38,093 nt of DNA from a virus. Position numbers and translations under genes: made by a program. Shown here in pieces: positions 31,077 to 38,093 of the stretch (its first letter is position 1; every line of letters begins with the position of its first letter). Location of the stretch: positions 1-38,093 of the IMG/VR virus record IMGVR_UViG_3300024265_000131. The stretch is one strand, 5' to 3'. The notes beneath the pieces were generated by a model. That model worked only from the letters and a program-made list of their open reading frames with translations, had not been told where the DNA came from and made no database searches.

Positions 31077-31474
31077 AGGATTTCTGGAGTTGGTATAATA
31101 AGAAGTATGGACTGAAGGATTTTGAAGAGAGGCAAAAAGGGATAGATATCGAACGGGCTAAAACAGATATCAATCATTTTGCAGATAAGATGCTGGGAAT
31201 GAAATCCCCTTTTATTAGCCAAAAGATGATTGATATTATAAAGAAGACGGAAAAACAAAAAGACAATATAGATAAAATGATTGATGGTATGGATGATAAA
31301 CTTAGTGAAGATGTATTGACAGGAGATGCTTTTTTTCATACAATATTCCCTACTGATATGCCTCCTATAAGTTTCGGTCATTTCAATTGTGCAGGTGATT
31401 GGATATCTCCTGATGGAACTAATTGCGGGAAGCCTTTTGATGATAAAGAAGGAGACGAAAAGGAACATGAATAA
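31073..31474 (+). CDS. Hypothetical protein, 133 aa
   Basis: 133 residues, basic helix-rich first half and acidic tail (EDVLTGDAFFHTIF, CAGDWISPDGTNCGKPF), coupled to the small terminase by an overlapping ATG. No family recognised. Confidence 0.6.
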   Translation: MKDFWSWYNKKYGLKDFEERQKGIDIERAKTDINHFADKMLGMKSPFISQKMIDIIKKTEKQKDNIDKMIDGMDDKLSEDVLTGDAFFHTIFPTDMPPISFGHFNCAGDWISPDGTNCGKPFDDKEGDEKEHE

Positions 31475-31607
31475 AACCTTTCAGCAACAATGCAAAGAAA
31501 TGAATGAAGCTTTTAATCAGTTAGGATTGTCAATATTTCATGCTTTGAAATTAGACAAGTTTTGCGGGTGGCTTAATAAAATATTAAATAAATGGAGTAA
31601 AAAATAA
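31467..31607 (+). CDS. Small helical protein, 46 aa
   Basis: 46 residues from the ATG at 31467 (AAAAGGAAC in front); a longer frame from 31389 is inside the preceding gene. Amphipathic helix-rich. TAATG overlap with the glycosyltransferase. Not recognised. Confidence 0.55.
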   Translation: MNKTFQQQCKEMNEAFNQLGLSIFHALKLDKFCGWLNKILNKWSKK

Positions 31608-33460
31608 TGAAGAAAATCAAAATAGTTATGATTGCAGATGCTTTGATGGCTGGGTTTACTTTTGCCAAAGGGAAAAAATATACAGTTGATTATCAGACGT
31701 ACCAGTGTATAAAGCAGTCATGCGAAATAAGGGAAGCAGGGAAAAAGGAAAAGAAGCCATTCCCTGAATTGAAACATATATTAGTGGTTGTATCTCACGG
31801 ACTTGGAAACATAATCAATAAAACGCCGATGCTGAAAAAGATAAAAGAGTTATGGCCCGATATCAAAATAGACTTATTAATGAGAAAGCAGTATGTGAAT
31901 ATATTAAAAGACTGGGATATAATTGACAATTGCATAGCACACGAACCCGAAGCAAATAAGTTTGCATTATCAAGTATTAAATATGACCTGATTATAAATA
32001 GCCTTCCTACTGCAATCAATATAAACGTATTAGATTTAAAAGGTGATGTTATCAGTGGCGAATCTCAATGGTTCCAGGTCATGCATGAAGTAGAAGCCAA
32101 TATAAAGATACTTGAAACCTATTTAGATGATATATTAGATGTGCCAACTCCTTATATCCCTATGAAGAAAGTATCCGGGTATGAGACGGGGAAGTATATA
32201 GGTATATGTGCCGGATGGGATGGGAAGGAATACTGGAGCATAAAAAACTGGGGATATAAAAGGTATGCAGAATTGATTGTTCAGTTATTAAAAAGACATT
32301 ATACATACAAAATAATTGTATTTGGAATAGGAAAAGACAAAAAAGTATTAGATAGCTTCATGAAGGGAATGACTATTAAAGCATCGTATCTTGTTAATGC
32401 AGTTGACAAATACACTGTCAATGAGACTGCATACCTTATAAGTAAATGTGATTTTTTAGTTTGCAATGATACTGGACTGGGCCATGTTGCTTCTGCTGTT
32501 GGTACGAAAACTTATAGTATCTTTGCCGGTTCTTCTGTGGTTAAAAATCATCCATATTTAAAAAGCAATATAATATCTAAAGGGCTTGACTGTCAACCTT
32601 GCCAATTTACAAACAGATGGCCATTATGCAAAGATGCTAAGTGTATGAATATTTCGCCTGAGCAAGTGTTTGACATTATCATTAAGAATGAGAAGAAAAT
32701 TAAAAAATCAAAGTTGGGAATAGTAATCGCAACGTATAACAGGCTTGAATTATTAGAGAACCTTTTTATTAGTTTATATAGGTGCATCAATTTCAAGGAT
32801 ATAGCAATTGCTTTGGTTGACGATGGGACGGATGACAACAGGCTAGATAAAATACTGGATATATGGATTAAGCTATTCAAAAAGAGTGATGTTGATTTAA
32901 AGATAGTTACGCATAAATATAATTATGGCAAGAAGAAATTCAGCAAAACAATAAAAGACGGGGTTGATGCTTTGAGTGAATCAGAATACATTCTGTTTAT
33001 GCCGGATGATATTATAGTTAATCCTTATTTGTTCGATGTGATTAAATGTAGCTATAAGTATTTCAAAGGAAAAATGCAATGTATAAGTTATATGGCAGAT
33101 ACCAGGGCGATACCAGTAAGGGGATTTAAGTCATTATATACTCCGATAAAAGAGCATGATAAATATTTTGACCGGGTAGAATGGGCGGACGGGTTCCTGA
33201 CCTTGTATAAAAATGATACTTTGAAGAAATTGAAGTTTCATAATAATGCTACTGGAGAAGGGAGTGGCTTTTGGACAAAGATAAATGAGCAATTGAAAAG
33301 CAAAGGCATAATTCAATTAAGGTATAAAGAGAGTTTGTGCCTGCATATTTGCAGTGATACAAGCAAAATGAATCCTGAAGAAAGGGAGGTGAAGCCAATA
33401 CAGACGATAGAATGTAATTTATTAAGTAAACCAAAAATATTAAGCAAGGAGAAAAACTAA
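31607..33460 (+). CDS. GT9-GT2 fused glycosyltransferase
   Basis: 617 residues. The N-terminal part has the GT9/ADP-heptose transferase pattern: ILVVVSHGLGNIINKTPML near 60 and CNDTGLGHVASAVGTKTYSIF near 286. From about residue 369 a GT2 (GT-A) domain begins (KLGIVIATYNRLELLENLF), with the metal-binding pair Asp467-Asp468 (FMPDDII). The two domains are usually separate proteins; fused here. Probably acts on host surface sugar or on sugars attached to virion parts. It leads a cassette of surface-sugar genes. Confidence 0.82.
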   Translation: MKKIKIVMIADALMAGFTFAKGKKYTVDYQTYQCIKQSCEIREAGKKEKKPFPELKHILVVVSHGLGNIINKTPMLKKIKELWPDIKIDLLMRKQYVNILKDWDIIDNCIAHEPEANKFALSSIKYDLIINSLPTAININVLDLKGDVISGESQWFQVMHEVEANIKILETYLDDILDVPTPYIPMKKVSGYETGKYIGICAGWDGKEYWSIKNWGYKRYAELIVQLLKRHYTYKIIVFGIGKDKKVLDSFMKGMTIKASYLVNAVDKYTVNETAYLISKCDFLVCNDTGLGHVASAVGTKTYSIFAGSSVVKNHPYLKSNIISKGLDCQPCQFTNRWPLCKDAKCMNISPEQVFDIIIKNEKKIKKSKLGIVIATYNRLELLENLFISLYRCINFKDIAIALVDDGTDDNRLDKILDIWIKLFKKSDVDLKIVTHKYNYGKKKFSKTIKDGVDALSESEYILFMPDDIIVNPYLFDVIKCSYKYFKGKMQCISYMADTRAIPVRGFKSLYTPIKEHDKYFDRVEWADGFLTLYKNDTLKKLKFHNNATGEGSGFWTKINEQLKSKGIIQLRYKESLCLHICSDTSKMNPEEREVKPIQTIECNLLSKPKILSKEKN

Positions 33461-33711
33461 TGATAAAAAGACCGATAATATTTATAATTTTAATTGTAGC
33501 TTTAGTGCTTTTACAGTTTGCAGTATGTCACTATTTCCCGGACAAAGTAGAAGCAGCAAAGAATTATAGGTTTGATGTTCAGCATAAAGAGACTGACAAG
33601 GACGGATTTACTTATAAAATAGTTTATGATATTCAGACACGTCAGTATTATCTTATTGTCAGTAGTGGTCATAGGAGTATAGGGATAACTCCGCTAAAGG
33701 GAGTAAAATAA
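33460..33711 (+). CDS. Small membrane-anchored/exported protein, 83 aa
   Basis: 83 residues with an N-terminal membrane or signal helix (IIFIILIVALVLLQFAV) and a C-terminal beta-rich part (YKIVYDIQTRQYYLIVS). Coupled to the glycosyltransferase by overlap, ribosome site CAAGGAGAAA shared with the early motif over ten bases. No family recognised. Confidence 0.6.
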   Translation: MIKRPIIFIILIVALVLLQFAVCHYFPDKVEAAKNYRFDVQHKETDKDGFTYKIVYDIQTRQYYLIVSSGHRSIGITPLKGVK

Positions 33712-33743
33712 TCAAAGACTACACTGAAGAAGAAAAAAGAGTA

Positions 33744-33833
33744 TTGAGAAATATAGCTGAGCAATATAAGAAGTGGTCAGAAGCTTATAGAGAAGCAAGA
33801 AAAAAACTAAAGGAGGATAATCATGGTAGATGA
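33744..33833 (+). CDS. Possible tiny coiled ORF, 29 aa
   Basis: A coding-like stretch (EEKRVLRNIAEQYKKWSEAYREARK) runs in one frame from about 33708 to 33833 and overlaps the next gene's ATG. It has only a TTG at 33744 as a standard start; upstream codons are open but without ATG/GTG. A -1 slip from the gene above or an unusual start are alternatives. Weak. Confidence 0.3.
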   Translation: MRNIAEQYKKWSEAYREARKKLKEDNHGR

Positions 33834-34140
33834 CAAAACGATTAATGAAATTTTGTATTGCATATGTCATCATACAAGTGGACAAGTCGATACTGAAAAG
33901 ACAAAACTAAAGCTTCGAGAAAAAGGGGTTTTAGAACCATTGCCAACGTCATTGGAAAATGCGAGGGCGAGGCAATTAAGTCATGCTGGTTTTGTGGGGG
34001 AAGTTACGTATAAAATATATTCAGCACAAATCAAATACTATGAAAAAGCGATAGATGAAGAACTAAATAAAAGGGCTAAAGCTCAAAATAAAATAAGTGA
34101 TTTATTGATACAGATAAAAGAACTACAGGAGGAAAAATGA
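33823..34140 (+). CDS. Hypothetical protein, 105 aa
   Basis: 105 residues, ATG behind AAAGGAGGA. Cys/His residues near the start (ILYCICHHTSG) and a long C-terminal coiled coil (SAQIKYYEKAIDEELNKRAK). No recognised family. Confidence 0.6.
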   Translation: MVDDKTINEILYCICHHTSGQVDTEKTKLKLREKGVLEPLPTSLENARARQLSHAGFVGEVTYKIYSAQIKYYEKAIDEELNKRAKAQNKISDLLIQIKELQEEK

Positions 34141-34895
34141 AATACAAATTAGGAATAATTACCCCCGTACACATAAAAGCAAGAAGGCATGATATAACTT
34201 TAGCGTGGATTGATAGTATGTTGAGAAGTCAAATATACTATCCGATAAAACATGTTATTATTAATGACGGCTCTGAAGAATGCGGGAATACTTTATTGGC
34301 AAAGTATCAAGCAGAAGCTTCTACTGTTCAACCGAACCTGCATATATTTGAATTGTATAATGAGAAGCGGAAGGGGAAATGGTTCTTAGCAAAGAACTTC
34401 CTTCAGGGATTATCAGAGATGAAAGACTGCGAATATATATTGTCATGCCCTGACGATGTGTTGTTAAATCCGTGGATATTTGAAGCTATAAATGTCAGTC
34501 TTCCTTTACTGGAGAAAGTCTCCGGGATAACCTTCTTCAAAGATATTCGCGCTAATATGTGGAATCTCATTCCTAATCATGGGAATAGATACGACAATCA
34601 TTTTAATCGCTGCGGTTCCTGCGATGGGTTTTTACTGGTATGCAAAAATAAAGTTTTCAATGAAATGGTAGAAGACATAGACCCGGACTTTGCAAGAGCG
34701 CAAAAGGCTACTTTAATCTGGCGGTATGCAAATAAGAATCATCTCAAAGGTGATATACTTGAATACAAAGAAAGCTTGTCTCAACATATAGGAAATCCAT
34801 TTAGTGCAATGACGAATGAGACAAGGAAGCTTGAAAGATTTATATATGCAAGAGATGTTAATTTATGGCGCAAGCCGGATATATTAGGAGCGTGA
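34137..34895 (+). CDS. GT2-type glycosyltransferase
   Basis: 252 residues. IITPVHIK near the start, IINDGSEE and the metal pair CPDDVL (Asp106-Asp107) identify a GT-A/GT2 enzyme; it is clearly related in pattern to the C-terminal half of the fusion gene upstream (FMPDDII), so it may be a paralogue. It acts with the other sugar genes of the cassette. The sugar and acceptor are unknown. Confidence 0.82.
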   Translation: MKYKLGIITPVHIKARRHDITLAWIDSMLRSQIYYPIKHVIINDGSEECGNTLLAKYQAEASTVQPNLHIFELYNEKRKGKWFLAKNFLQGLSEMKDCEYILSCPDDVLLNPWIFEAINVSLPLLEKVSGITFFKDIRANMWNLIPNHGNRYDNHFNRCGSCDGFLLVCKNKVFNEMVEDIDPDFARAQKATLIWRYANKNHLKGDILEYKESLSQHIGNPFSAMTNETRKLERFIYARDVNLWRKPDILGA

Positions 34896-34896
34896 A

Positions 34897-35592
34897 ATGA
34901 ATTTGTTGGATTTATCCTGGGATAATCTTATAATCCTTGATGCTTGCAGATTTGATACATTTCTTCAAGTTAACGATATAAAAGGATTGTTAGTGAAACA
35001 AAAATCAGTCGGCACTTCCACCTGGCAATGGTTTAAGAATACATTCAAAGAACAGTTTTATAATATTGATTATTTCAGTTGTAATCCATATATAAGTTAT
35101 TTATATTTTGGTCAGAGCAGGAAGACTAAATTTAAATATTTATATAATCTCTGGGAAATAAAATGGGATATTAATTGCAATACCGTTCAGCCTTCCAGTG
35201 TGAATAAATTTGTAATGAAGAATTATTCAGGACGGAAAACAATAATACATTATATGCAGCCTCACCTGCCTTTTATCGGTGACATGAAATACGTTTATAA
35301 TGGTTTCAGATACAATAAAGAAATAATTGAAGGGCTTAAAGTCAAAAAGTCTGATAATGTTTGGTCGAAATTCATTAAGGGAGAAATAACTAAACCTCAA
35401 ATTTATGGAGCATATAAAAAAACATTAAAATTAGTCTTGAATGAAGTCAAGGAATTGATACCTGTATTGCAAGGGAGAACAGTTATTGCTTCAGACCACG
35501 GAAATGCATTCGGCGAGCAGGGGCATTATGCTCATAAACAAGATACATGGATTCCTTGTCTGTATGAAATCCCCTGTTTATTTGTTGAATAA
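34897..35592 (+). CDS. Alkaline-phosphatase/sulfatase superfamily-like protein
   Basis: 231 residues. LIILDACRFD (Asp15/Asp20) at the start and SDHGNAFGEQGHYAH (Asp200, His201, His210/His213) near the end give the metal-binding parts of the alkaline phosphatase/sulfatase superfamily. It is short for the family, and a classic nucleophile region (C-x-P-x-R or similar) is not evident; GTST near residue 39 could stand in. In a cassette with glycosyl- and methyltransferases it might add or remove a phospho- or sulfo-group on glycans. Activity is uncertain. Confidence 0.65.
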   Translation: MNLLDLSWDNLIILDACRFDTFLQVNDIKGLLVKQKSVGTSTWQWFKNTFKEQFYNIDYFSCNPYISYLYFGQSRKTKFKYLYNLWEIKWDINCNTVQPSSVNKFVMKNYSGRKTIIHYMQPHLPFIGDMKYVYNGFRYNKEIIEGLKVKKSDNVWSKFIKGEITKPQIYGAYKKTLKLVLNEVKELIPVLQGRTVIASDHGNAFGEQGHYAHKQDTWIPCLYEIPCLFVE

Positions 35593-35605
35593 TAAGGAGT
35601 GAAAA

Positions 35606-35764
35606 ATGAAATGGCGAAAACCTTCTTTATCAAAAAACGAAAAGGAATATTTAAAATGGATTGATGAATTAAATAAACTTATATGGCAAATAGCTACAAG
35701 AGCTACTTTTGAATTAGAAAAAACAGGAGCTAAAAATGAAACTAAATCTAGGTTGCGGAAATGA
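35606..35764 (+). CDS. Small hypothetical protein, 52 aa
   Basis: 52 residues with a strong AATAAGGAGTG site 5 bases before ATG at 35606. Helical and charged (EKEYLKWIDELNKLIWQIATR). Overlaps the methyltransferase downstream. Not recognised. Confidence 0.6.
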   Translation: MKWRKPSLSKNEKEYLKWIDELNKLIWQIATRATFELEKTGAKNETKSRLRK

Positions 35765-36242
35765 TATTAAAGAGGGGTATATTAATATTGATATAAGGAC
35801 TCCGGTATCTATGAAAAAATGCACTACCATTGATTTTATGATGCATGATTTGAAAATTACTCTCCCTGTTAAAAATAATACAGCAGACTACATTCTGGCT
35901 AAGGACGTATTAGAGCATTTTTCATGGCGTGATACTGAAAGGATATTCACTGACTGGGTACGGGTATTGAAAAAGAAAGGAAAGTTGAGATTAGTTGTTC
36001 CGAATATTGATGTTCATATTAAATGGTATTTAGAAAATAAAGGAAAAGGGAATGGAGAATATAAAAATGTGTTATCATGTTTGAGAGGAAATTTGTTTGG
36101 CGGTCAGGATTATTCAGGGAATTTCCATAAAACTTGTTTCAATCCTGACTCGGTGAAGGATTTATTTAAAAAAAACAAATTATATATGATTGAATTCGAT
36201 TTAAGCGAAAGAGCTGTAATCGCAGTAGGAGAGAAAAAATAA
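35736..36242 (+). CDS. SAM-dependent methyltransferase, type 11
   Basis: 168 residues. LNLGCGND (3-10) is the SAM-binding motif I, with Asp19 next, and ILAKDVLEHF the following strand. Typical of small sugar or small-molecule methyltransferases in surface polysaccharide clusters. Likely caps or modifies sugars built by the glycosyltransferases upstream; the substrate is not known. Confidence 0.82.
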   Translation: MKLNLGCGNDIKEGYINIDIRTPVSMKKCTTIDFMMHDLKITLPVKNNTADYILAKDVLEHFSWRDTERIFTDWVRVLKKKGKLRLVVPNIDVHIKWYLENKGKGNGEYKNVLSCLRGNLFGGQDYSGNFHKTCFNPDSVKDLFKKNKLYMIEFDLSERAVIAVGEKK

Positions 36243-36886
36243 TGTTTAATATTAAAAATTTAGATACTTTGAGGACTTATTCTTCCTACCCTGATGATTC
36301 TTTGGGATTGTTTTTATTGCAGATGATTATGCTTTTCAAGCCTAAGAATATAGTTGAGACAGGATTTTATAATGGCTATGGTTCCATTTTTATGGCTAAG
36401 GGAATACAGTTGCTGAAAAATTCAGGAAAAATCATTTCTATTGATATCAATGAGAAGGCTAAAAAACAATATGATATATATGTCAAGGGAAACAAACTGG
36501 ATGACATTATAAAATTAATCATAAAGGATTCTGCCAAAGCGTTGGTTGACGTGAAGGCTATATTTAATAATGGAATAGATTTGTTGTTTATAGACGGAGA
36601 CCATTCTTATGAAGGTTGTAAAAAGGATTGGTTGACTTATAATGAATGCCTTAATAAGGGATCCGTCATATTGATTCATGATTTTACTTTGCCTGGAGTA
36701 AATAAATGTATACAAGAAATAAAGCAGCATGTTTCTTTTCATGATGAATATGATTTTATGCATTTCCCGATTTATCATAATATGGTTGTTATGCGAAAGA
36801 AGGATTATGTATTGAAAAAACAGGAAGGGCAAGTTGCTTTTAATTTAGATATAATGTCAGATATAATTAATTTTAGAACAAAATAA
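36242..36886 (+). CDS. SAM-dependent methyltransferase, Methyltransf_24
   Basis: 214 residues. ETGFYNGYGSIFMA (39-52) binds SAM, IISIDIN follows with Asp68, and LLFIDGDHSYEG (114-125) is a signature of the Methyltransf_24/CmcI-like family, O-methyltransferases often found in sugar clusters. TAATG overlap with the previous methyltransferase suggests the two act together. Confidence 0.82.
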   Translation: MFNIKNLDTLRTYSSYPDDSLGLFLLQMIMLFKPKNIVETGFYNGYGSIFMAKGIQLLKNSGKIISIDINEKAKKQYDIYVKGNKLDDIIKLIIKDSAKALVDVKAIFNNGIDLLFIDGDHSYEGCKKDWLTYNECLNKGSVILIHDFTLPGVNKCIQEIKQHVSFHDEYDFMHFPIYHNMVVMRKKDYVLKKQEGQVAFNLDIMSDIINFRTK

Positions 36887-36893
36887 ATCATGT

Positions 36894-38093
36894 ATGCGAA
36901 ATGTAACAGCAAAAGAATTAAAAATCAAAAGGGAAGGCTTCAGGAATCTTTATTTCTTGACGAAGCACATTCTCGGATATAAGGAATTAGAAGAAAGGGT
37001 TCACAAACCATTATGCGATTTTATTCAATACACTCCGGGCCGGCTGTATGATTTAGAGCCTAGAGATACTTTCAAGACTACCTGCGGTTCAGTAGGTTAT
37101 TCTATTTTCTGCATTATAAACAATCCCAACATAAGAATATTATTGAGCCATAAGACCACTTCAAAAGCAAAAGAAATATGCGGTGAAATAAAATCCCATT
37201 TTCAAGAAAACGAGATGTTCAGAAGGTTCTATGGAGACTGGGTAGGGAGTAGTTTCTGGGGCGTTGAAGGGTTTACAGTAAACAGGCGGAATAAAGTTGT
37301 CAGAGAGCCAACGCTGACCCCTGGCGGTACGAATAAGGAAGCTACTTCAGCTCATTATGATTTGCATATCAATGATGATTTGGCAGGTTTGAAGGATATG
37401 TATTCTCTAGCAGAGCGGGACGCGGTATTGAGGTATTATAAAGCGCAAAAATATTTAAGAGATAAAGGGAAGTTCATAAAAGAATTGAATATCGGGACTC
37501 GATGGCACTTAGACGATATTGCTTCTTATGCTATGGGATTAAAAGGGATGAATATAAGAATCAAGCAGGCATTAATTAAATCGGGTAGAGGTTATAAGGC
37601 TTATTTCCCTTCCCGGTATACAGTCAAAGAATTATTAGCCGAGCAGGAAGAAGACCCGGTATTTTTTGCTTCTCAAAGAATGAATAATCCCCGTCCTTCA
37701 GAAATGCAATTATATAATGCAGATAAATTAAACTATTTTGAAATGGATGGATTTAAGCCGAGTTACAATATAGGATATATTGACCCTGCATTCGGGAAGG
37801 ATAACAAAGGGAAGCCTTGCTTTCTCAGTTTTCCTATTGGAAGTATCATACATGATAAAATACATATAATAGACTGGCCAACAAATAGATATACGGCTGC
37901 TAAAAATGAAATATTAATTATTTCCAAAATAAAAGAACATAACCTGCAAGCTTTAGGTATAGAAGGCAATGTTGCTCAAAGTGAATTCATAAGGAACATC
38001 AAAAAGGAATTGCATAAAGAAGGAATAATAATAAATATAATTGAAGTTACTAATACCCGGAATAAAGACAGGCGCATTCAATCAATGCATGGG
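36894..38093 (+). CDS. terL: Terminase large subunit, N-terminal 400 codons
   Basis: 400 codons to the window end; the gene finishes at 308 after the circular join (456 residues in all). ATPase signatures: Walker A-like PRDTFKTT (56-63, where Asp replaces the usual Gly), Walker B-type YDLHINDD (155-162), and the coupling motif GTRWHLDD (201-208). The nuclease part begins with YIDPAFG (Asp297) and continues with ALGIEGN (Glu357). It drives DNA into the head and cuts it. The ATG at 36894 has no good ribosome site and starts 7 bases after the methyltransferase stop; an ATG at 36890 is out of frame. Confidence 0.93.
   Translation, partial: MRNVTAKELKIKREGFRNLYFLTKHILGYKELEERVHKPLCDFIQYTPGRLYDLEPRDTFKTTCGSVGYSIFCIINNPNIRILLSHKTTSKAKEICGEIKSHFQENEMFRRFYGDWVGSSFWGVEGFTVNRRNKVVREPTLTPGGTNKEATSAHYDLHINDDLAGLKDMYSLAERDAVLRYYKAQKYLRDKGKFIKELNIGTRWHLDDIASYAMGLKGMNIRIKQALIKSGRGYKAYFPSRYTVKELLAEQEEDPVFFASQRMNNPRPSEMQLYNADKLNYFEMDGFKPSYNIGYIDPAFGKDNKGKPCFLSFPIGSIIHDKIHIIDWPTNRYTAAKNEILIISKIKEHNLQALGIEGNVAQSEFIRNIKKELHKEGIIINIIEVTNTRNKDRRIQSMHG
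37968..38093. repeat. Terminal direct repeat, right copy
   Basis: Identical to 12-137. Together they close the assembly and place the large terminase across the join. Confidence 0.95.

Overview
The window is the complete genome of a tailed dsDNA bacteriophage with siphovirus-type morphology: HK97-type portal, prohead protease and capsid, a tail tube, a frameshifted tail chaperone pair and a tape measure of about 587 residues, with no sheath gene. Bases 12-137 are repeated exactly at 37968-38093 (126 bp), so the contig closes into a circle of 37,956 bp and the large terminase gene runs across the join. The first 11 bases are a small inverted copy of bases 45-55, best read as an end artefact. 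The DNA is AT-rich, every convincing gene is on the + strand, TAA/TGA/TAG are all used as stops, and ribosome sites and sigma-70/A-type promoters are strong. Host: a bacterium I cannot name. No integrase, tRNA, CRISPR array or insertion sequence is visible.

Layout. 36894-38093 plus 12-308: large terminase. 292-4810: head module (small Zn protein, portal fused to a MuF-type domain, protease, capsid), closed by a terminator. 4881-9613: small proteins, LamG-like protein, head-tail connectors, tail terminator and tail tube. 9639-17255: tail chaperones with a -1 frameshift, tape measure, a 1068-residue beta-helix tail protein and further tail-tip proteins. 17268-18261: lysis module (XhlA-like peptide, SleB-type hydrolase, 38-residue peptide, three-helix holin). 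18262-18680: control region. 18681-23517: early and recombination genes (two HTH proteins, a RecT/Bet annealing protein, a PD-(D/E)XK exonuclease, a coiled-coil partner). 23596-25173: replication (putative initiator, HNH homing nuclease, DnaC-like loader); no replicative helicase is seen, so the host helicase is probably recruited. 25197-30426: small accessory genes, a NinG-like protein, two DNA methyltransferases and a ParB-like protein. 30498-31076: probable small terminase. 31607-36886: a sugar/surface-modification cassette (GT9-GT2 fusion, GT2, alkaline-phosphatase/sulfatase-like protein, two SAM methyltransferases) sitting between the two terminase subunits.

Most interesting signal. Two bases after the holin stop there is a full-consensus promoter (TTGACA, 16 bp, TATAAT) followed only about 40 bases later by a strong intrinsic terminator. 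The predicted RNA of about 65 nt carries a pyrimidine-rich stretch (18315-18329) that is the exact reverse complement, over 11-13 nt, of a ribosome-binding-site motif (AGACAAGGAGA) repeated in front of at least six early genes, plus a further site with one G-U pair. Late genes mostly use a different site (GGAGGA). In three places the motif sits right behind an early-type promoter. I infer a phage small RNA that pairs with early-gene ribosome sites, made from its own promoter and as the 3' end of the late transcript, possibly switching early translation off. This is a hypothesis from sequence only.
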